From the NCBI GenBank assembly GCA_026686845.1, contig JAIVEN010000004.1, positions 10,634,827-10,698,826 on the forward strand: DNA of 64,000 nucleotides, written 5' to 3'. A program made the translations under genes and the position numbers. Below are positions 23,301 through 38,300 of this stretch, in pieces. The notes below the pieces were generated by a model. The model did no database searches. It worked only from the letters and a program-made list of their open reading frames with translations, and was not told the DNA's origin. This DNA comes from Adenanthera pavonina (lineage: Eukaryota > Streptophyta > Magnoliopsida > Fabales > Fabaceae). The number at the start of each line of letters is the position of its first letter. Position 1 is the first letter of the stretch.

Positions 23301-26300
23301 TATTTATATACTCTTGTATTATGATGGTTAAGGGTTAGCTAATAAAACCAATGTTTTGAAAATAAGAACAATCATTGAATCAGTCAAAGTATTAGTCCAC
23401 AGTTCATCAGTTTGACCACGTTGAATCAATGGTGATTAAATATATATATATATATTAATTATATATAATTACTATATTAAAAATAATGATAAGAATATCA
23501 ATTCCACATCACCACCAAAACAAAGAGTATTGTTCCAGAATAGGATTATGTATTAATTCTACCTCACCTAATATATATGTTTTTTTAAAAACAAAAATAA
23601 GAAAATGGTGAAATATTTAGTAGTTTCTAAATACTGAAAGAGAATCTGGTGGTAAGCCGTGAAAAACCATTAGTATTTTGTATTTAGTAAATATTTAGGC
23701 TTGGGAGTTTCTATGTTGGTGGCTAACCATGAAAACCATCAGTTTTAGGTTAGTTGGCTAGTTTTGGGGGAGCACATGTTATTAGACCCTTGTTCGACAT
23801 GAGTTAGAAAACCTAGTGTTGTGAGGGAGCGCATGTAAAACCTTCGATTATAATGTTGTTTAGATTATAGTGGGAAAAATTTCTCTTGAGAGTTCTTAAG
23901 GGGATTAGACATAAGCAATGAGGTTGAACCAAATAAATGTCGTGTTTTGCTCATCTCTCACTCTTTTATTTATTGTTTTCAACTAATTTAAAATTAGTTG
24001 TATTTATGTTAACTAATTCTATTGGCCAAGTATATCTTGCAATGACTATGATTGCTTATGCATAAAATATCATATTAAAAGAAAAGTAGGTAGGTAGCTT
24101 TATAATTTGCAGAAAGCATACCTTGAAATTATTGTCACTAGGAACAAATTTGAAGCATAGTCAAGTTTTGTCATATTAAAAGAAAAGTGAGTAACACTAA
24201 TTATAATTTGCTGAAAGCATACCTTTAAATTCATTGTTACCAAGAAGTAACTCTTGAAGCATAGTCAAATTTCCAATGTCTCTTGGTATATATCCTGCAA
24301 CCATAAAAAGAAAAATTGACAATGCTGTGGGTGTCAATAATTAATACATTAAAAAATATATTAAAATAAAAGAGCAGCAAGGTTATGGAATGCATTTTTT
24401 TCTATGTTCATTTGAAGTCATTTTGTGAATTTTAAAGTTAATGATCTATAGCAAAAGTGAGGGAGCATAAAAGGATTAGATGACCTTATAAATATATACA
24501 TATATATATTCAAAAGTTTTGCAAATAACTTTACAAAAAGAAGTTTTGTAAACAATACGTCAGCACTTACAATGATAACTATCAACAAAGCTAGGTGAAA
24601 AATGGGCAAAGGGTTTTGTTGGTGATTCTAAAAATGATCACCAACAAAGATTAAACATTTATTATTTAGTATAAAATTAACCATAAACTATTACTATAGT
24701 TTACGGCTGAGTTTTTAACCAACATAAAATAGCTAACAAAATAACATTTTGTTGGTGGTTTTCATATATTTGCCAACAAATTAAGGTTAATAAATAATTA
24801 TGGATATTTCTGGTTGTTTGAGAATATTAAAATTCCTTCTCAATTTATAGAATGCACTCACACTACCATTGCTTCCTCACTACTATCTCTACTAACACTC
24901 ACCATTACTCTTTTGTCCATTGTTTTCTACTAAGAACTCTACTAGTAAAATGGAGAGAGATGGTATAAGCTTTCCACATCGCGGCAAGCTCCCATGGAAT
25001 TGCAACAAGAGTTTTAAGATGGTGCCATTGGATTTTGGATAGAGGCGCTAGCGTTGCGATACTAGTAAGAAATTTTACATAACGGGTGTCACACCTAGTA
25101 AGGGCATGCATTTCTGGGCTTGAGGATGTTAATTTTTGGCTTTGAAAGGCTCAAATCTTTGAGGTAATGTGGTTTTCTCCTCCTTCATGGTTTATGGTAG
25201 AAATTCATGTGTATGTTTATGATTTCTATTTGGCAAAATTTTCACTGATTAAAATGTGTTAAAATGCTTCAATGCAGTATTGTTTGGTATTTTTAAGCTT
25301 TGGATAGTAGTTTTTGGGTGTATAAGTTGTAATTTTTTAACCTACCCTTGTACTTTGGGTTTCTGGGTGTTGCATGAAATTTTTGGACTTTTGGCTATTA
25401 TCTTTTGGCTATTATAGAGAGTTGTTTTGGGTTCAATTATGTGAGGGTATGGTGTTGGACTCATGATCTTGTTGTGCTATTGCTTGGGTTATCAAGTAAG
25501 GTTCCATTGGAGTCGATGTCATCACTTGATATGTGTTTGATGATTATATATAGTGTAATATACTGAAATTTCTAGATAGTATAAGATGTGTATGGAAATG
25601 TAAAAAACTTACACATGAATAGATGTGTAAAAGGGTAAAAAGGTCAAATTTTGGGATTAAGGAAATAAAATATGAAAAATTACATTTTAGCCCTTAGAGA
25701 AAGAATTTATTGCATTTTAGTCTCTGGAAAAAGTTACCAAAAAGTGGCCAAAAGTTTTCAAAATTACCCTTCACTAAATATGTTCAATAGTCCTTTGATG
25801 CTAATCTAATCTATTTATAATAACTTGCAAATAACCAAGTAATGACTCTAGAAGACCTTGACTCTATACCCCTATTTGCTAACACTTGCAAGACAAGAAC
25901 GACCATTATGCAGTTGTTCTAGGAAAGTCATGAGTATTTTATAGAATCTAGGATCTTGACTTTCTTGGATAAAGTCAGAGATGTTAAGCAGGCTTTGGAA
26001 TCCCATAATTACTTTTATAGGGAGGTAGCTTGGATTGATGCAATAATTAACATGCTACTTGATGATGAGTATTAGATGCCACATAAAGTTAAGTTCCAAA
26101 AGAATATGCCAAAGACTTTTCAAGAGTGCATTAAGGAATTGGCATATTTGTAGACTATCTAGTTTGAATAGGAAAATCCTAATGAGGGGGTCTAGTAGAA
26201 GAAGATTTTGAGGAAGGTTCAGAAGATGATCCAAAGAAAGATCCCAACAAAGGTTCTAGTGAAGAAGAAAGTAACTCTAGCCCCTCATAAACAATGATGA

Positions 26301-29300
26301 TAATGTGATTGTTTGTGAATGTGCATAACTGTGTTAAAGCAAAGAGCAATGATGATTGCAAATTTTGAATGTGTCATAAGTAGAAAGTAGAATAAGACAA
26401 TCAATGTAATGAGACTATAAAACTTATGTACAACGTTTACTTATATGAATACAAGTACTATGTTTGTATATGTTCTTTGAGTGCAGTTATGATAAGCTCA
26501 TGATTTAATAAGTACTATTATAGATACAAAATGGTTCACACCAAGAGACAAACAAGAGTAAAAACTCTTGAACAAAGAGAGATACCACAAGTTGATCCCT
26601 TGTAAGTTATTATGAATAGATTAGATTAGCAGTAAAAGGTTATTGAATATTTACAGCAAATCCTAAATACTCAGAGATAGCCTTAAGAAACCAGAGCTGA
26701 AGAACCACCTTTGAGGTAATATCAGCAGTAGGTGTCCTAGGTTACACCTATAGAATATGCAGTAAGGTTGGTTATTGACTTAGCTACTTAGTAGCATATT
26801 AGTGCTTAGTTTAGAAAGCATGATTCTCTATTGTTCAATGGAAAATTTGATATACAGACGATAGAGGATTGAATTCTGAGTCTTGAGAAAATATTCAGAT
26901 CAATGGGCTATATCTTTAAAATGAAAGTTCTACTAGCCACATACATGTCTACAAAGGAAGCCAATAGATGGTAGTGAAACACATAATTGATTTTGCAAAC
27001 CAGAAATATTCCTTTGGTTGGGAAAAATGTAATTTTCAAAAGTTTTGGGTACTTTTCTGTAATTGGCCACAAGGACTAAAATGCAATAAATTCTTTCTCT
27101 AGGGGCTAAAATGTAATTTTTATATTTTATTTTCTTGATCCAAAATTTAACTTTTTTGCCTTTTTTTACATTTACTCATGTATATCAATTTTTCTCATTT
27201 CCATACACATCTTATACTATTTAAAAATTTCAGGATATTATATATAGTGTGTGTTTGTTTTGTTGATGTGCCCACACTCCAAAAAGTTGTTGAGAAGCAA
27301 CAACTTCATAGGTAAGTGGTAATTATGTTGTATGAAAGATTGGGACCTTATATGTACAAAAGGCCTTGGTGCTTGGAATTGTTTGTTATGGGGTTTTGAA
27401 GTTGTATTGGGCTTGTTTCATGATTAGAGCATTGCAATTTGACTTGAACTACATTTCCCTTTATGTGTATGTAGTTGGCGATCCTATGGCCTACTATGGG
27501 ATGGTATGTGTTTGGGCAACTTGATGTAATTGGGGAGTAACTTTTGATTTCTTTATGTGTCATAAACTCTTCATATCATGATATGCCTATTTTGACACGG
27601 CTAGTGAGTTTCTTATACTCTTTTCTCTTTTGGAGATTTTGATAAGAAAATGGGAATAGCTAGGCATACATATTCTTATATTGTATAAGAATGTTGTGCT
27701 AGTATGATTATGATAATGACAATGTTGATGATGATGATGAGTAAAACACGAGAATGGCTACTACATGTATATATATGTTTATGAGTGTGATGAACATGAT
27801 ATATATATGATTATTGTGCATCTCTGAGATATATTGTATGTTAATATTATTATGCTAGCATGATGGTTATGACATGAGATGACATGTTAGCATACATTTG
27901 ACATTGTCAATGTTTGGATATCATTGAGACATGATGTTATTGGTGATAGTACCTAAATACCATATGATATGTCAATCCACTAAATAACACATGAGATCTT
28001 GTGTCATGAGACTTGTGATATCCTTGTCACTAATTAGTGTTGGCATTAGTATGAGAAATGCCAACTAAATTTGACAATAAATGCCATCTAAAATACAGTT
28101 TAAGTTGGCATTTGTATTAGAAACTCCAACTAAAATCGACATTTTACTTGGCATTTCTCAAATAATGCCAACTAAAGTTAACTTTAGTTGGCATTTTATA
28201 AAGCCAACTAAAACACCCCCTTTTTATCAGCATTAGAATAGATGGCATTTTGGAAATGCCAATAAAGAGCAAAAACAAACACCAACTATTCCCCTTTTTG
28301 GTGGTGTAAATAGCCATCCATTCTGGTGGTTTAGGGGAAGGAGAACCATTAGTGGCATGGCCTGTGGCCAAGTCATGACTAGTAGGAGGTAAGCTTAGTG
28401 GTTACCCCGAAATCGGCCTTCATTGGTTGTAGAAAGGAAGGCTACTTGTAGGTTATGGTTCTAGTTGTGTATGTTAGGGAATTTTTTTTACATAGCATGT
28501 GTAAAATGTCATGCATGGCATATTCCATATGTATGAATTTGTATTTGAGCTTTTGTATTTGAACTCTTATATTAGACACCTTCATATTTGTACACTTTCA
28601 TTTTTCAAAGTTTCCCCTTGGTTATTGGGACTTTTGTCTCACCCCTCCCATGATTAACATTTTCAGGAGAGGATTCTAGCTTTAGCAAGGTCAAAGCTGA
28701 GGTGGATTAATTCCCCTTAGTGATTAATGGAGTACCATCATTGGGTATGATCTTATTTGAGAACAAATGTTATGTATGTGTAGTATAGTGCCAAGTATAG
28801 GACATTGACATGATACCATATGTAATGTTGTTTGTGTAATCCTTGAATTTGTCTTTGGGTTCTTGTCTCTCATTCCTATCTTGTGCTTCTTATGACTACA
28901 AGATTGGTTGAGGCTATGATGTGTATAGATATGTATGTTGAGTCAATGTGTGGATGTATGCATTGATGTAATGGTAGTTCAAGCCATTTTGATGTCTTTG
29001 TTAGGTTTAATATTGTGGTTGTTGTGTATGTTAAGGGGTGTGAACCTATGTTGTCATAGTGAGTTTAGGCTTGTGCAACAGTTAGACCACATGTATTTTG
29101 ATAAGTTAGAGTGATATATGCAGTTGGTCATGTTATTTGGTAGATTTTGGCAAAAATAAGTATATAACTTGTTGAAAGGATTTAGGGTTCAAACGGGTCA
29201 AATCTTAAAGGAGAGCTTTCCTTAAAGTGCAACGTCCTTGGACAGTGTCTTGTATTATTTGTGACATGCAGGAATAGGTTTGGTGTCCAAAAGTTAGCGG

Positions 29301-32300
29301 TTTGGTTTTGGGTGGTATTGGTGATAAGTTTTGGCCTAAAAGTGACCATTTTAGTCATGAGGGTCCAAAATCTCTATACGGAGGAATTTTGAGGTGAGAT
29401 TAATGCCTGTAGTTAAAGGAGATGTAGTAGGACTTGTAGGTATTGAAATCATGTCAATTGGAGGTTCGGTTAGGAAGATAAGCACTTCCAAATTTCATCC
29501 AAAATATCAACAAATTGCTTATATCACAACAGGTACTGGCACAGCAACGCCACAGCAAGAATCTTAACCCTTCTTGTTTGTTTGCGGTACATGTAACATA
29601 TAAATTTTCAAGACTATGCAAAAGAATGATTATGCTCAAAGGAATATGAGGAAAACATGGCAGGAAAAAGATGTGTGTTAAAATGACAAATGAATACCAC
29701 AAGCGGCAAAATGATTATTTTACACATTGGGCCTTACTTGTAATTAATTCAAAATGTTAGGTCCTTAAGTGTAATTATCCAAAAATTTGGGTCCTTTTTG
29801 GTAATTTCTAGAAATTATGAGTTATAATATTAGTGTCAAAATGGATCTCAAGACATGTTGGACAAAATGGAATGATGTGTTAAACCCAAAGGAATCAGTT
29901 TGAAAAGAAAAAGTACTATGAGCCCATAAATACAGAAAAAGTAAAACGGAAAGTATGTGAGCCCCACATAAAGATAGCTTGGGATAGAATATTAAGTCAA
30001 ATACAAATCCCAAACTAGTTCATTTCTATGTACTTAAAGAAATAAATAGTATTAGAAAATACTATTAAAGTACCCTTGACTGTCCAGATAAAAAATAATC
30101 AATATATGATATATCTAGATATAGAAAAATATATAGTATGAAGGACACATAACCCCCTCTTATTCGACAAAAATATGGGCATGTGAGGAAATGGATTATT
30201 TTAATATCAAGAGATATTTGGAAAGAAAAAGTTACAGGATATAAAGTAAATAATATAGGATTAATTTGGACTAGAGAAAAATATACTGTACAGGAGAACA
30301 CTTGCTCTCCTCCCATTGGTCCATAGTTATGCATATGTTGTAAAGTATTATTTTAATATTTTTGGAGTAAGCTTAAGAAATTGTTACTTTTGGCCAAAAA
30401 TATCATGATATTTTTATGTCTTCTTTATACTTATAAATACCAAGTCATCTTCCTCCTCCAAGTCCTTCATTTTTGGCCAAGCATAGAGGAGAGAGAGAAG
30501 GTTCAATTCTAGCAGAGAAAGGCAAGAGGTAGAAGAAAGAAGAAGGAGGAAAAGCTTGAGGATCAACATCCAAGCTTTAGGTAAGTTCCTCTTTCAATCC
30601 AAGCTAGTCTTTCATGGGTTTGAGTTAAGTTAAGATGAGTTCTTCCCCTCCTTCCCTAGGGTTTCATTTCAGCCAAAAGAGGGGGATTGCATGAAGGTTA
30701 TGTTTTCATGAAAATAAAGCTAGAGGAACCATGATCTAGTTGAGGAAAAGTATGATGACATGAGTTTTATGAAGTAATCCATGAAGTTCCTCTTCTTGCT
30801 CCTTTAGATGGTGATTTCGGCCAAACTAAAGGAAGGGGAAGGAATTGGAATTTCAAGTAACTAGTGGTGGAAACAGAATCCTCATGCAAAAATTAGTAAA
30901 GGAGAGGTAATGATTTTAAGAATTAACCAAAGACAAGAAATGTGAATTTTTATGGGCATATATTCGGCCAAAGAGAAAGTGACCCTTAGGATTGGAATTT
31001 GATCATTCTAATGATTCCAATGAGGTCCTAGGTCCAAATTAGGCAATAAAGGCCAAAGGATTAAGGGCTAAAGCTAGTATGCAAAATATAGAAGTTTAGG
31101 GTTCAAAGTAAACTTTATAAGAACCCATGAAGAATCAGTTAACTTAGCATGATTGTATTGATGTTTTTAGGCTTAGGAAGGTGTAAGGAAGTGATTGGGA
31201 AAGGATCCAAGCAAGTGGATTCAAGTTTAAAGAGAAAAAGATTAAAGCTCCCAGGTAATATTACTTGACTCACATTTATGTTATTGTACAATTATATTTT
31301 ATGCATGTTTTATGATATGAAGACATTGCCATATTGTTATTTTGATTATTTACTAGATTGATTGGCTGGCTGTTTAGGTAATGAGGGCTTTGCTTGGGAT
31401 ATCCTATTTTTAAGCTGTTATGTTGCTGAAATTTTTATAACTAACACGATATTTCATGCATTTTTAAGGAATTGTACAATGTTTATAATGTTTTCAATAT
31501 TATGTAATGATGTATTAGCATATGCAAGTATATTTCTGAGATGCTCAATCTCATCATCTTAAATACTAACCATGCTATGTGTAAAGCCAAACATTGGAGG
31601 AAAGCAAAGGAAGAAGAATTTGATGAAAAAGCAAGGTAATGATAGTGATTATTAATGATGTCTTGCAATAGCATGTTATGTAAAGTGATGATGTATGGTT
31701 AAGTTGACATGTATAATATGTTTAGTATAATGACATATGGTGTATGAAAAGGCATGTTGTGTACTGTTAAATTATGAAATGAAGTTATGATATGAAAAGT
31801 TATGTATGTTCCTTAATTTATTTGGGAACTTTATAGCATGTTAATGTTTAAGAAAGTTTAGGTATGTTATGTGAAAGGAAATGAGCCAAAGTATAATGAC
31901 TCTAGATAGAGGATATGTTAGGCTTTAGGTCAAGATAAATTTTGTAAGATTTGGCTAAGTGTGGTATGAGTTATGGCTAAAGAAAGTTAAAAATTAAAAA
32001 CTGAACATTTATAGGAAAACTGTAAATTTATTGTAAACACTGTTTATGTTTGAAAGCGTATATAAAATCATACTTAGTGGTTTATATATATGGATAGAGT
32101 TATGACTGATTTGAATGTATTTGGAGTTGTATAATGAAAGTTACACATGTTTTTCTTAAACTGTTCCAGTAAAGAATTATTTTGACCCCTGATGATTTGG
32201 GATAATACTATGCCTTATACAAGTTGAATAAATGTACAAGATAATATGTTTAAAAAATAGACATGTAGAGCTTTTAAATGATATAAAGAAATCACAAAAC

Positions 32301-35300
32301 AGCCCTAAGAATTATGAAATATGAATTTTTAAATTTATGGGTCAGAATCTAGATTGAAACTGGAGTTGAAAATGAACAATAAAATTGGATGAATAAATTG
32401 TACTAGTTGATGAGTGTGTCCAAATTCTAGTTTCATATTTTTCTCATGAAATTTAATATGTGAATGATTTTTTGAGACATGATCCATAGTGAAAGGATTT
32501 TTTTTTAGTTATGGATTTTTGAAGTTTGCTACACAATAGGATGAAGAGTGCACAAAAATATATTTTACAATTTTGAGCTTTTTAATTGGTTCAAGCTCTT
32601 ATAAGTCATTGTTTCACATCCAAATGGGGTAGTATTCATGGGAAAAGTGTCTAAAGGTGAGGCGTTATAGTATTGTCGCAACTTCTAGTCTTTTGGTCAT
32701 GTTTAACCTTGTTTTTTAAGTCTTTCCTCATGTTTTTCTTCCCAGTATGCCCTTTTGGATGTCTTTTGATGATTTCTTAGTCCCAAGCAAATTCGGATGT
32801 TACCTATCACCTCCTAGAATGTCATGTGTTAGTTTGTGTTGGTTGTTTTGGGTCTTAAATTCCTAGAATGTTACATGAAATGTGTTAGAATGCTTCAATG
32901 AAGTGTTATTTGGTGCTTACAAGCTTTCCATCGTATAACGAGTTAGCTGCTTACCAATGAATTTGTTGCTTCCCAACAACTTCTTAGAGTGTAGATACTT
33001 CAACAAAGCAAGCATACATCCTACATATAGAACCAATTTACACACAAAGCAAGTAATTACATAGCCTCCAACGGTGCAAGAGTTTCGAAATCTAAGCTCC
33101 TATCCCATAAACCAAGAAACCAAAACCATACCTATTCTCTACTAACCCCAGATTAGCTTCCTAAAGCATGAAACAACCCAACAAATTTGTGCATTAAGAA
33201 AACACCAATGATAGAGGCAATGGTTTGATACCCACAAGCCACAAAAACCCTTAATATTCATACCCAAATCTTGAGGAAACTTCCCAGCCATCCATTGAAG
33301 TATTCTAACATATTTTAATCAGTGGAAACTTGGCAAAATTCAAAATCACAACCACATCCACGAATTACAACTAAGAACCATGAGAAAGAGGGAGAGGATG
33401 AAGAGAAAACCACATTACCTCAAAGATTCAAGCCTTCTAAGGCCAAGAAATCACATCCTCCATGCTAGAAAGTCAAAACCCTAGTAGAGCCACCAATTCT
33501 CCCACAAATTCCACTATTTTGAATTTTGTTTCTATTTATACTAGCTCACGACCTGGCACCGTGGTAGGCAATGCTAGCATTGCGATGCCAGCTAGTTCTA
33601 TCCCAAAAAATTTTACAGCTCCATTTTCCTTCTTTTCTCCAGTCTTGGCCCCTCTGGTCTTATATAATTCCAATTATATCTTTCCATGAGTCCTCTTACA
33701 TGTCCAAAATAATTAAATTTGGGTGTTACACACCATGGCGCCATGCTTGCCCGCCTCGCTATGAAATTTTTTCCCCAATTGTTTCTTTTGCATTATCTAC
33801 TCGGTTCTTGTCTAGTTATGATGTGTTTGGATTTGTTAGCCTACCCTTTGGGTTGAAAACTCATGGGATATATCTGCACGGCGGTGTAAAGTCTGAGTCT
33901 TTTGAGTTCTGGCGTCCCATTTTTTCTGATTGGGTCCCATGTGTTATGTCTTGACCAAAAATTCAAGGTTGGGGCTGAAAATTCTTAGGGTGTTACAACA
34001 TAAGGGTGAGTCATTAGCACTAAACATTTTAATGACGACTTCTGTGAATGTCAACTGCTTTATTAGTTAGCATAGATGCTGTGGGGGCCATATTTTAAAT
34101 ATATATAGTTAGATTTTTTTTAATATTTAACATATATGTATAACTCTATATAACGTATATAAATTATAAAATTATATGCTTGACATATACTAATCTTAAT
34201 TAATATTATATGCAAATTCTTTAACAAAACATAAATCTATCTTTATGCAATTGCTTGATTTTTATTATGATGGATTTGGATTCTTCTGAACAATTAAGTA
34301 AAAAAAATTAGAAGACAAATATGTATAATAAAGTTTTTTTTTGTGAGCACTAGGTATCCCTAGCCAATAGTAAAAAATTAATTTCTTTAAGACTTAGAGA
34401 TCACTGAAGTGAGCTCAATAAACTAAAAAAATACATATTTTTATTTAATTATATGATAAGATTTTTTTTGACAAAATTATATAATAAGATATTACACACA
34501 CACCTATAAACCTGAAGGTTCTCTTAAGTCTATCCTTCTGTTATTTATAATCTTAAACAGCTAAGATGGAAACACAACAACACAATAATTAATGCATAAC
34601 ACAATAACTGACATAATCACAATTCACAGACACATTCACATAACAGCAACAAAACCTAAAGACACTGCACAATAAAATGGTTACTCCTATCATGGACGTC
34701 CCTTAATTCCCTCAATAATTAACCACCCTCTTTTGACCGTGTTTAGGATTGTCTGCATCATATAAATTCCTATTCCCCACCACGTTTCCTACTTTCATGA
34801 AATATGTGGGATGGGGAGATCGGGGGGCCATGGCCCCCGACCTCCTTCCTCCCTCCGTGCCTGGGCTTCAATACAATGAACTAGTGGAATTTAATTGCAT
34901 CAAAGTGATACAATAGCTTTCATTTTATGGGTTAACAAAATAAAAACAAGAAAACTAAAAGTATGTTTGATTATCAAACTTTTAATATAAGCTTTTAATG
35001 TCTTATTAAAACTACACACTAATAAATACCAAACTATATATGGCATCACAACAAAAGGAATTCCATAAAAAATAGCACCTAAGAGATTGTTAAAGCACTT
35101 TTATTTGGTAATGAAACTTCATATAAATGAAAATGTTTAAAGATATCCGATTTATTCTATGGACATTTGAGAAATCCCAAAGCATAAAAAGTGCAATTAA
35201 ATTATATTTGCCCGTAAATTAAATTTGGATATTTGACATAGTGGATAGTACACACCTGTGAAAAGGTTGTATTCTAATTTTAACAATATGAGCTCCTTGC

Positions 35301-38300
35301 ATTGTGTCCAATCAGACGGAAGGGCTCCTGATAAGTAATTGTCGTGAAGACCCAGAAATTCCAATTTTGGTAGCCCATGACATATATTTGAGGGTAAGCT
35401 TCCAGACAAATTATTCCCACCCAAAGTAATAATTTCCAACTTAGATATATTGAAGATACGGGATGGTATTTGGCCAAAAAGGTTGTTAACATCTAAAAGT
35501 AAAACTTCCAGATTTTGAAGATTACCGATCTCTGTAGGAATATGTCCTGCAATGTGATAACCAAAAGGAACCCAAACAAGTTTATTGTGGTAAATCAAAA
35601 TATAACTCTTAAAGTTGCACATAAAAGAAGAAGAGATATAGCTCTTCAACCTCAATTAAGTTTTTTATTGTCTCTTGGTATGTATAAGATAGATCAATTG
35701 GAGGATAATAACAACAATTTGAGGTCTGTGCAATTGCTCAACATTATTACACAATTGTTCTTAGATTCTTTTACCCTAAAAATTGGCTTTCCAAAAAAGA
35801 AAAAAGGCAACTTGAGACATATCATTACCCGCATCAATTGAATAAACCATATAACTTAAAGGTTATTCTTACGCTGAATTTATTATAGCAAAAATAAGAT
35901 TATACAAAGCAACTGAAACTTCACTTGTGTTGAACTTTTTAATAATTTTCATACACACATCACTACACAATTTTTCTTTCCCATATTTTTCCTTCATAAA
36001 ACAATACTTATATATATATATATATATTTATGAAACTTGTACGATCAAATGTTAGTTCAGGCCAAAAAAGAATGAACTATCATACCAAAATTAGTTAAAT
36101 AAATATAAACTAAAGAATTATTCCCACGCATAAATGATAATATGAAAACTAAACTTCATATGCGACACAAATTTATATTTAATTACAGCTTTTAGTGTCA
36201 AAAATAAAAATATAAACTCGTATGCCAATACAAACTGATGACATAAACGCAAAACAAATTGCATAATATATATCTACCAAAGGATTGACAAAATGAAAAA
36301 GATTTTAAATGACATTTTACTTATTTTTCTTTCCTGAATAAAAATAGTTAATTATCATAAATATATCTTTCCAGGCATATGATCTTCGAAAGTGTTATAT
36401 ATAAGACAAAATAGTCAGTCTAAGTGAAATGACTTCAGGATATATATAAGCCAACATTACTACAGATTTGGGCATTATGAACCCATATTCGGGAACGCTT
36501 TTTTGAAAAATTCGTAAAAAGACTTTTTGGAATTTTATTTTATTTTTTTTAAAAAAGAAAGGGTCTTCATCTACGCTTCTAAGATTAAAATGTTCCCGAA
36601 GATCAGTTTTCAGGAATGCTTCCAGCAAAATAGAGAATGTTTCATAATGCTTCGGGAATAATCATATATGGAACGTTTCAAAAACGTTCTGACGTTTTGG
36701 AAGTCCATTTTCGTAGTAGTGCACAAAGCATAAAACTTTCAAATGTTGAAGATCACCAATCTCTTTGGAAATATTTCTGGCTGGCAAGGTGAATAAAAAA
36801 AACCTAAGGAGTAGGACAAAAGGAAAAGGAAAATGCAATGTTATTTATAGTGATGCCAAGAAAGCCATATGAAGAAAAGAAACTATAGTATATAGCACAT
36901 CATGATTTGATTAGAGTATACCTTTTAAATTACTAAATTCAAGATATAATTTTTGAAGTAAAGTCAAGTTTCCAATGCCTCTCGGTATATGACCTGAAAA
37001 ATGATTAAACATATAAGGTTTACATTAGTCAGAGCACTAATTCGGTTAATATCTCTTACATGTGGGAACAAAAGAAAATTGCTTATTTCTTAAGTGCCAA
37101 CTTATAATTAATATATTATTGAAAAAAAATGAAAATTTTCACTTGTAAGGAACATCTCAATAAATTTTATATATTCAACATCATTATACAATTGTTCTCT
37201 CTTATATTAATTTTACCCCCTAATTTGGGTTCCTAAAAAATAAAAAATCTACTTGTAACATGTCCTAACTAGCATTAATTAAATAAACATGAACTAAAAA
37301 TTAATCCCTTGCATCAATAATTATATACAAACAAAATTTTAAGCACAACACAAACTTATAATAATAGCTTTCAATGTCATAATAAAAGTATAAACCTAAA
37401 TACCAATACAACTAATGACATGATGACACGAAAGAGAAAAAAAAAAAAAAAGAAAAGAAAAAAGAGATGCCTATGCTATAGAAATAAGGAAAATATAAGA
37501 GATATGGACAACATGTGAACGAGAAGAGAGAATTGGGTGAGAAAAATCAAGGAGTATTTCTAATTAACCTGGAGCAGCAATGTTTGTTACATGACCTTTA
37601 TTTATAGGCTACTAACCATTAAAGACTAATAATCTAAGGGTTACAAAAGCATAAAGGAGAATATAATGGTATAATATTACACCTTTGTAGGTTATAAATT
37701 ATTAACTATGAAAGCCCTTAGAAAGTCATTCAATGGAATGTTGTGGAGTGTAGATCATTCATGTTAGAGAGGTTATGGTATTTATGACATTGAAGGTGAA
37801 GAGGGACAATAATTGGGAGTTATAAGTATCCATACATTTCATATAACTATACTCCCCTTGAATGACCATAATAAATATTGTACCTCCTTAAAACCTTATT
37901 TGAAAAAACCATTAGATAAAAATCTAGTGAAGGAAAAGAGTGCACAATATTAAAGATGTCTCATTAAAAATCTTAACAAGAAAAATCTAGTGGGATAAAA
38001 AGTTGGAAAGGGAAAAAGAGTATAGCACATCATTTACTCCCCCTAATGTCAACATCACTTAATATCATTAAGTCGATGCATTCCAACTCCACACACCAAC
38101 TTTTCGAGCGTAGTTGCTAGTAGTGTCTTGGTAAACAAATATGCAAGGTTACCACATCAACAAATTTACTGAATATCTATATTTGCCACTCTTTAGAAAA
38201 TCATGGAAGAAAAAGAATGTTGGTAAATATACTCCATTCTATCTCATTTGGTATCCTCATTTCAACTAAGTTATGCATGTTGTATTATCTTTATATGTAT

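Larger units (their letters stand above)
24840..32875 (+). mobile_element. Broken family-1 LTR carrying three later insertions
   Basis: Family-1 landmarks run in order: 'tgaggtaatgtggttttctcctcc' (25160-25183), the CATATCATGATATG palindrome at about 27574, 'attgggacttttgtctcaccc' (28625), 'aaaatctctatacggagg' (29367), 'gaaatcatgtcaattggagg' (29446), and after an interruption a terminus AGAATGTTACA at 32875. It is split by the inverted-repeat element at 25554-27242, foldback repeats at 28034-28308 and the family-2 element at 29592-32669. The 5' end of the LTR was not found; the left limit is approximate. It sits in the 11-kb intron 24295-35255, antisense to the gene. Confidence 0.6.

Noticed and set aside
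33462..33954. ORFs of 75 and 127 codons
   Set aside because: They lie in inverted and nested LTR fragments, span a family terminus at 33730, and have no recognisable domain.
36007..36028. TA dinucleotide runs (also near 1619, 4677, 14791, 23441)
   Set aside because: Simple AT microsatellites are expected in plant introns and spacers; no further structure.
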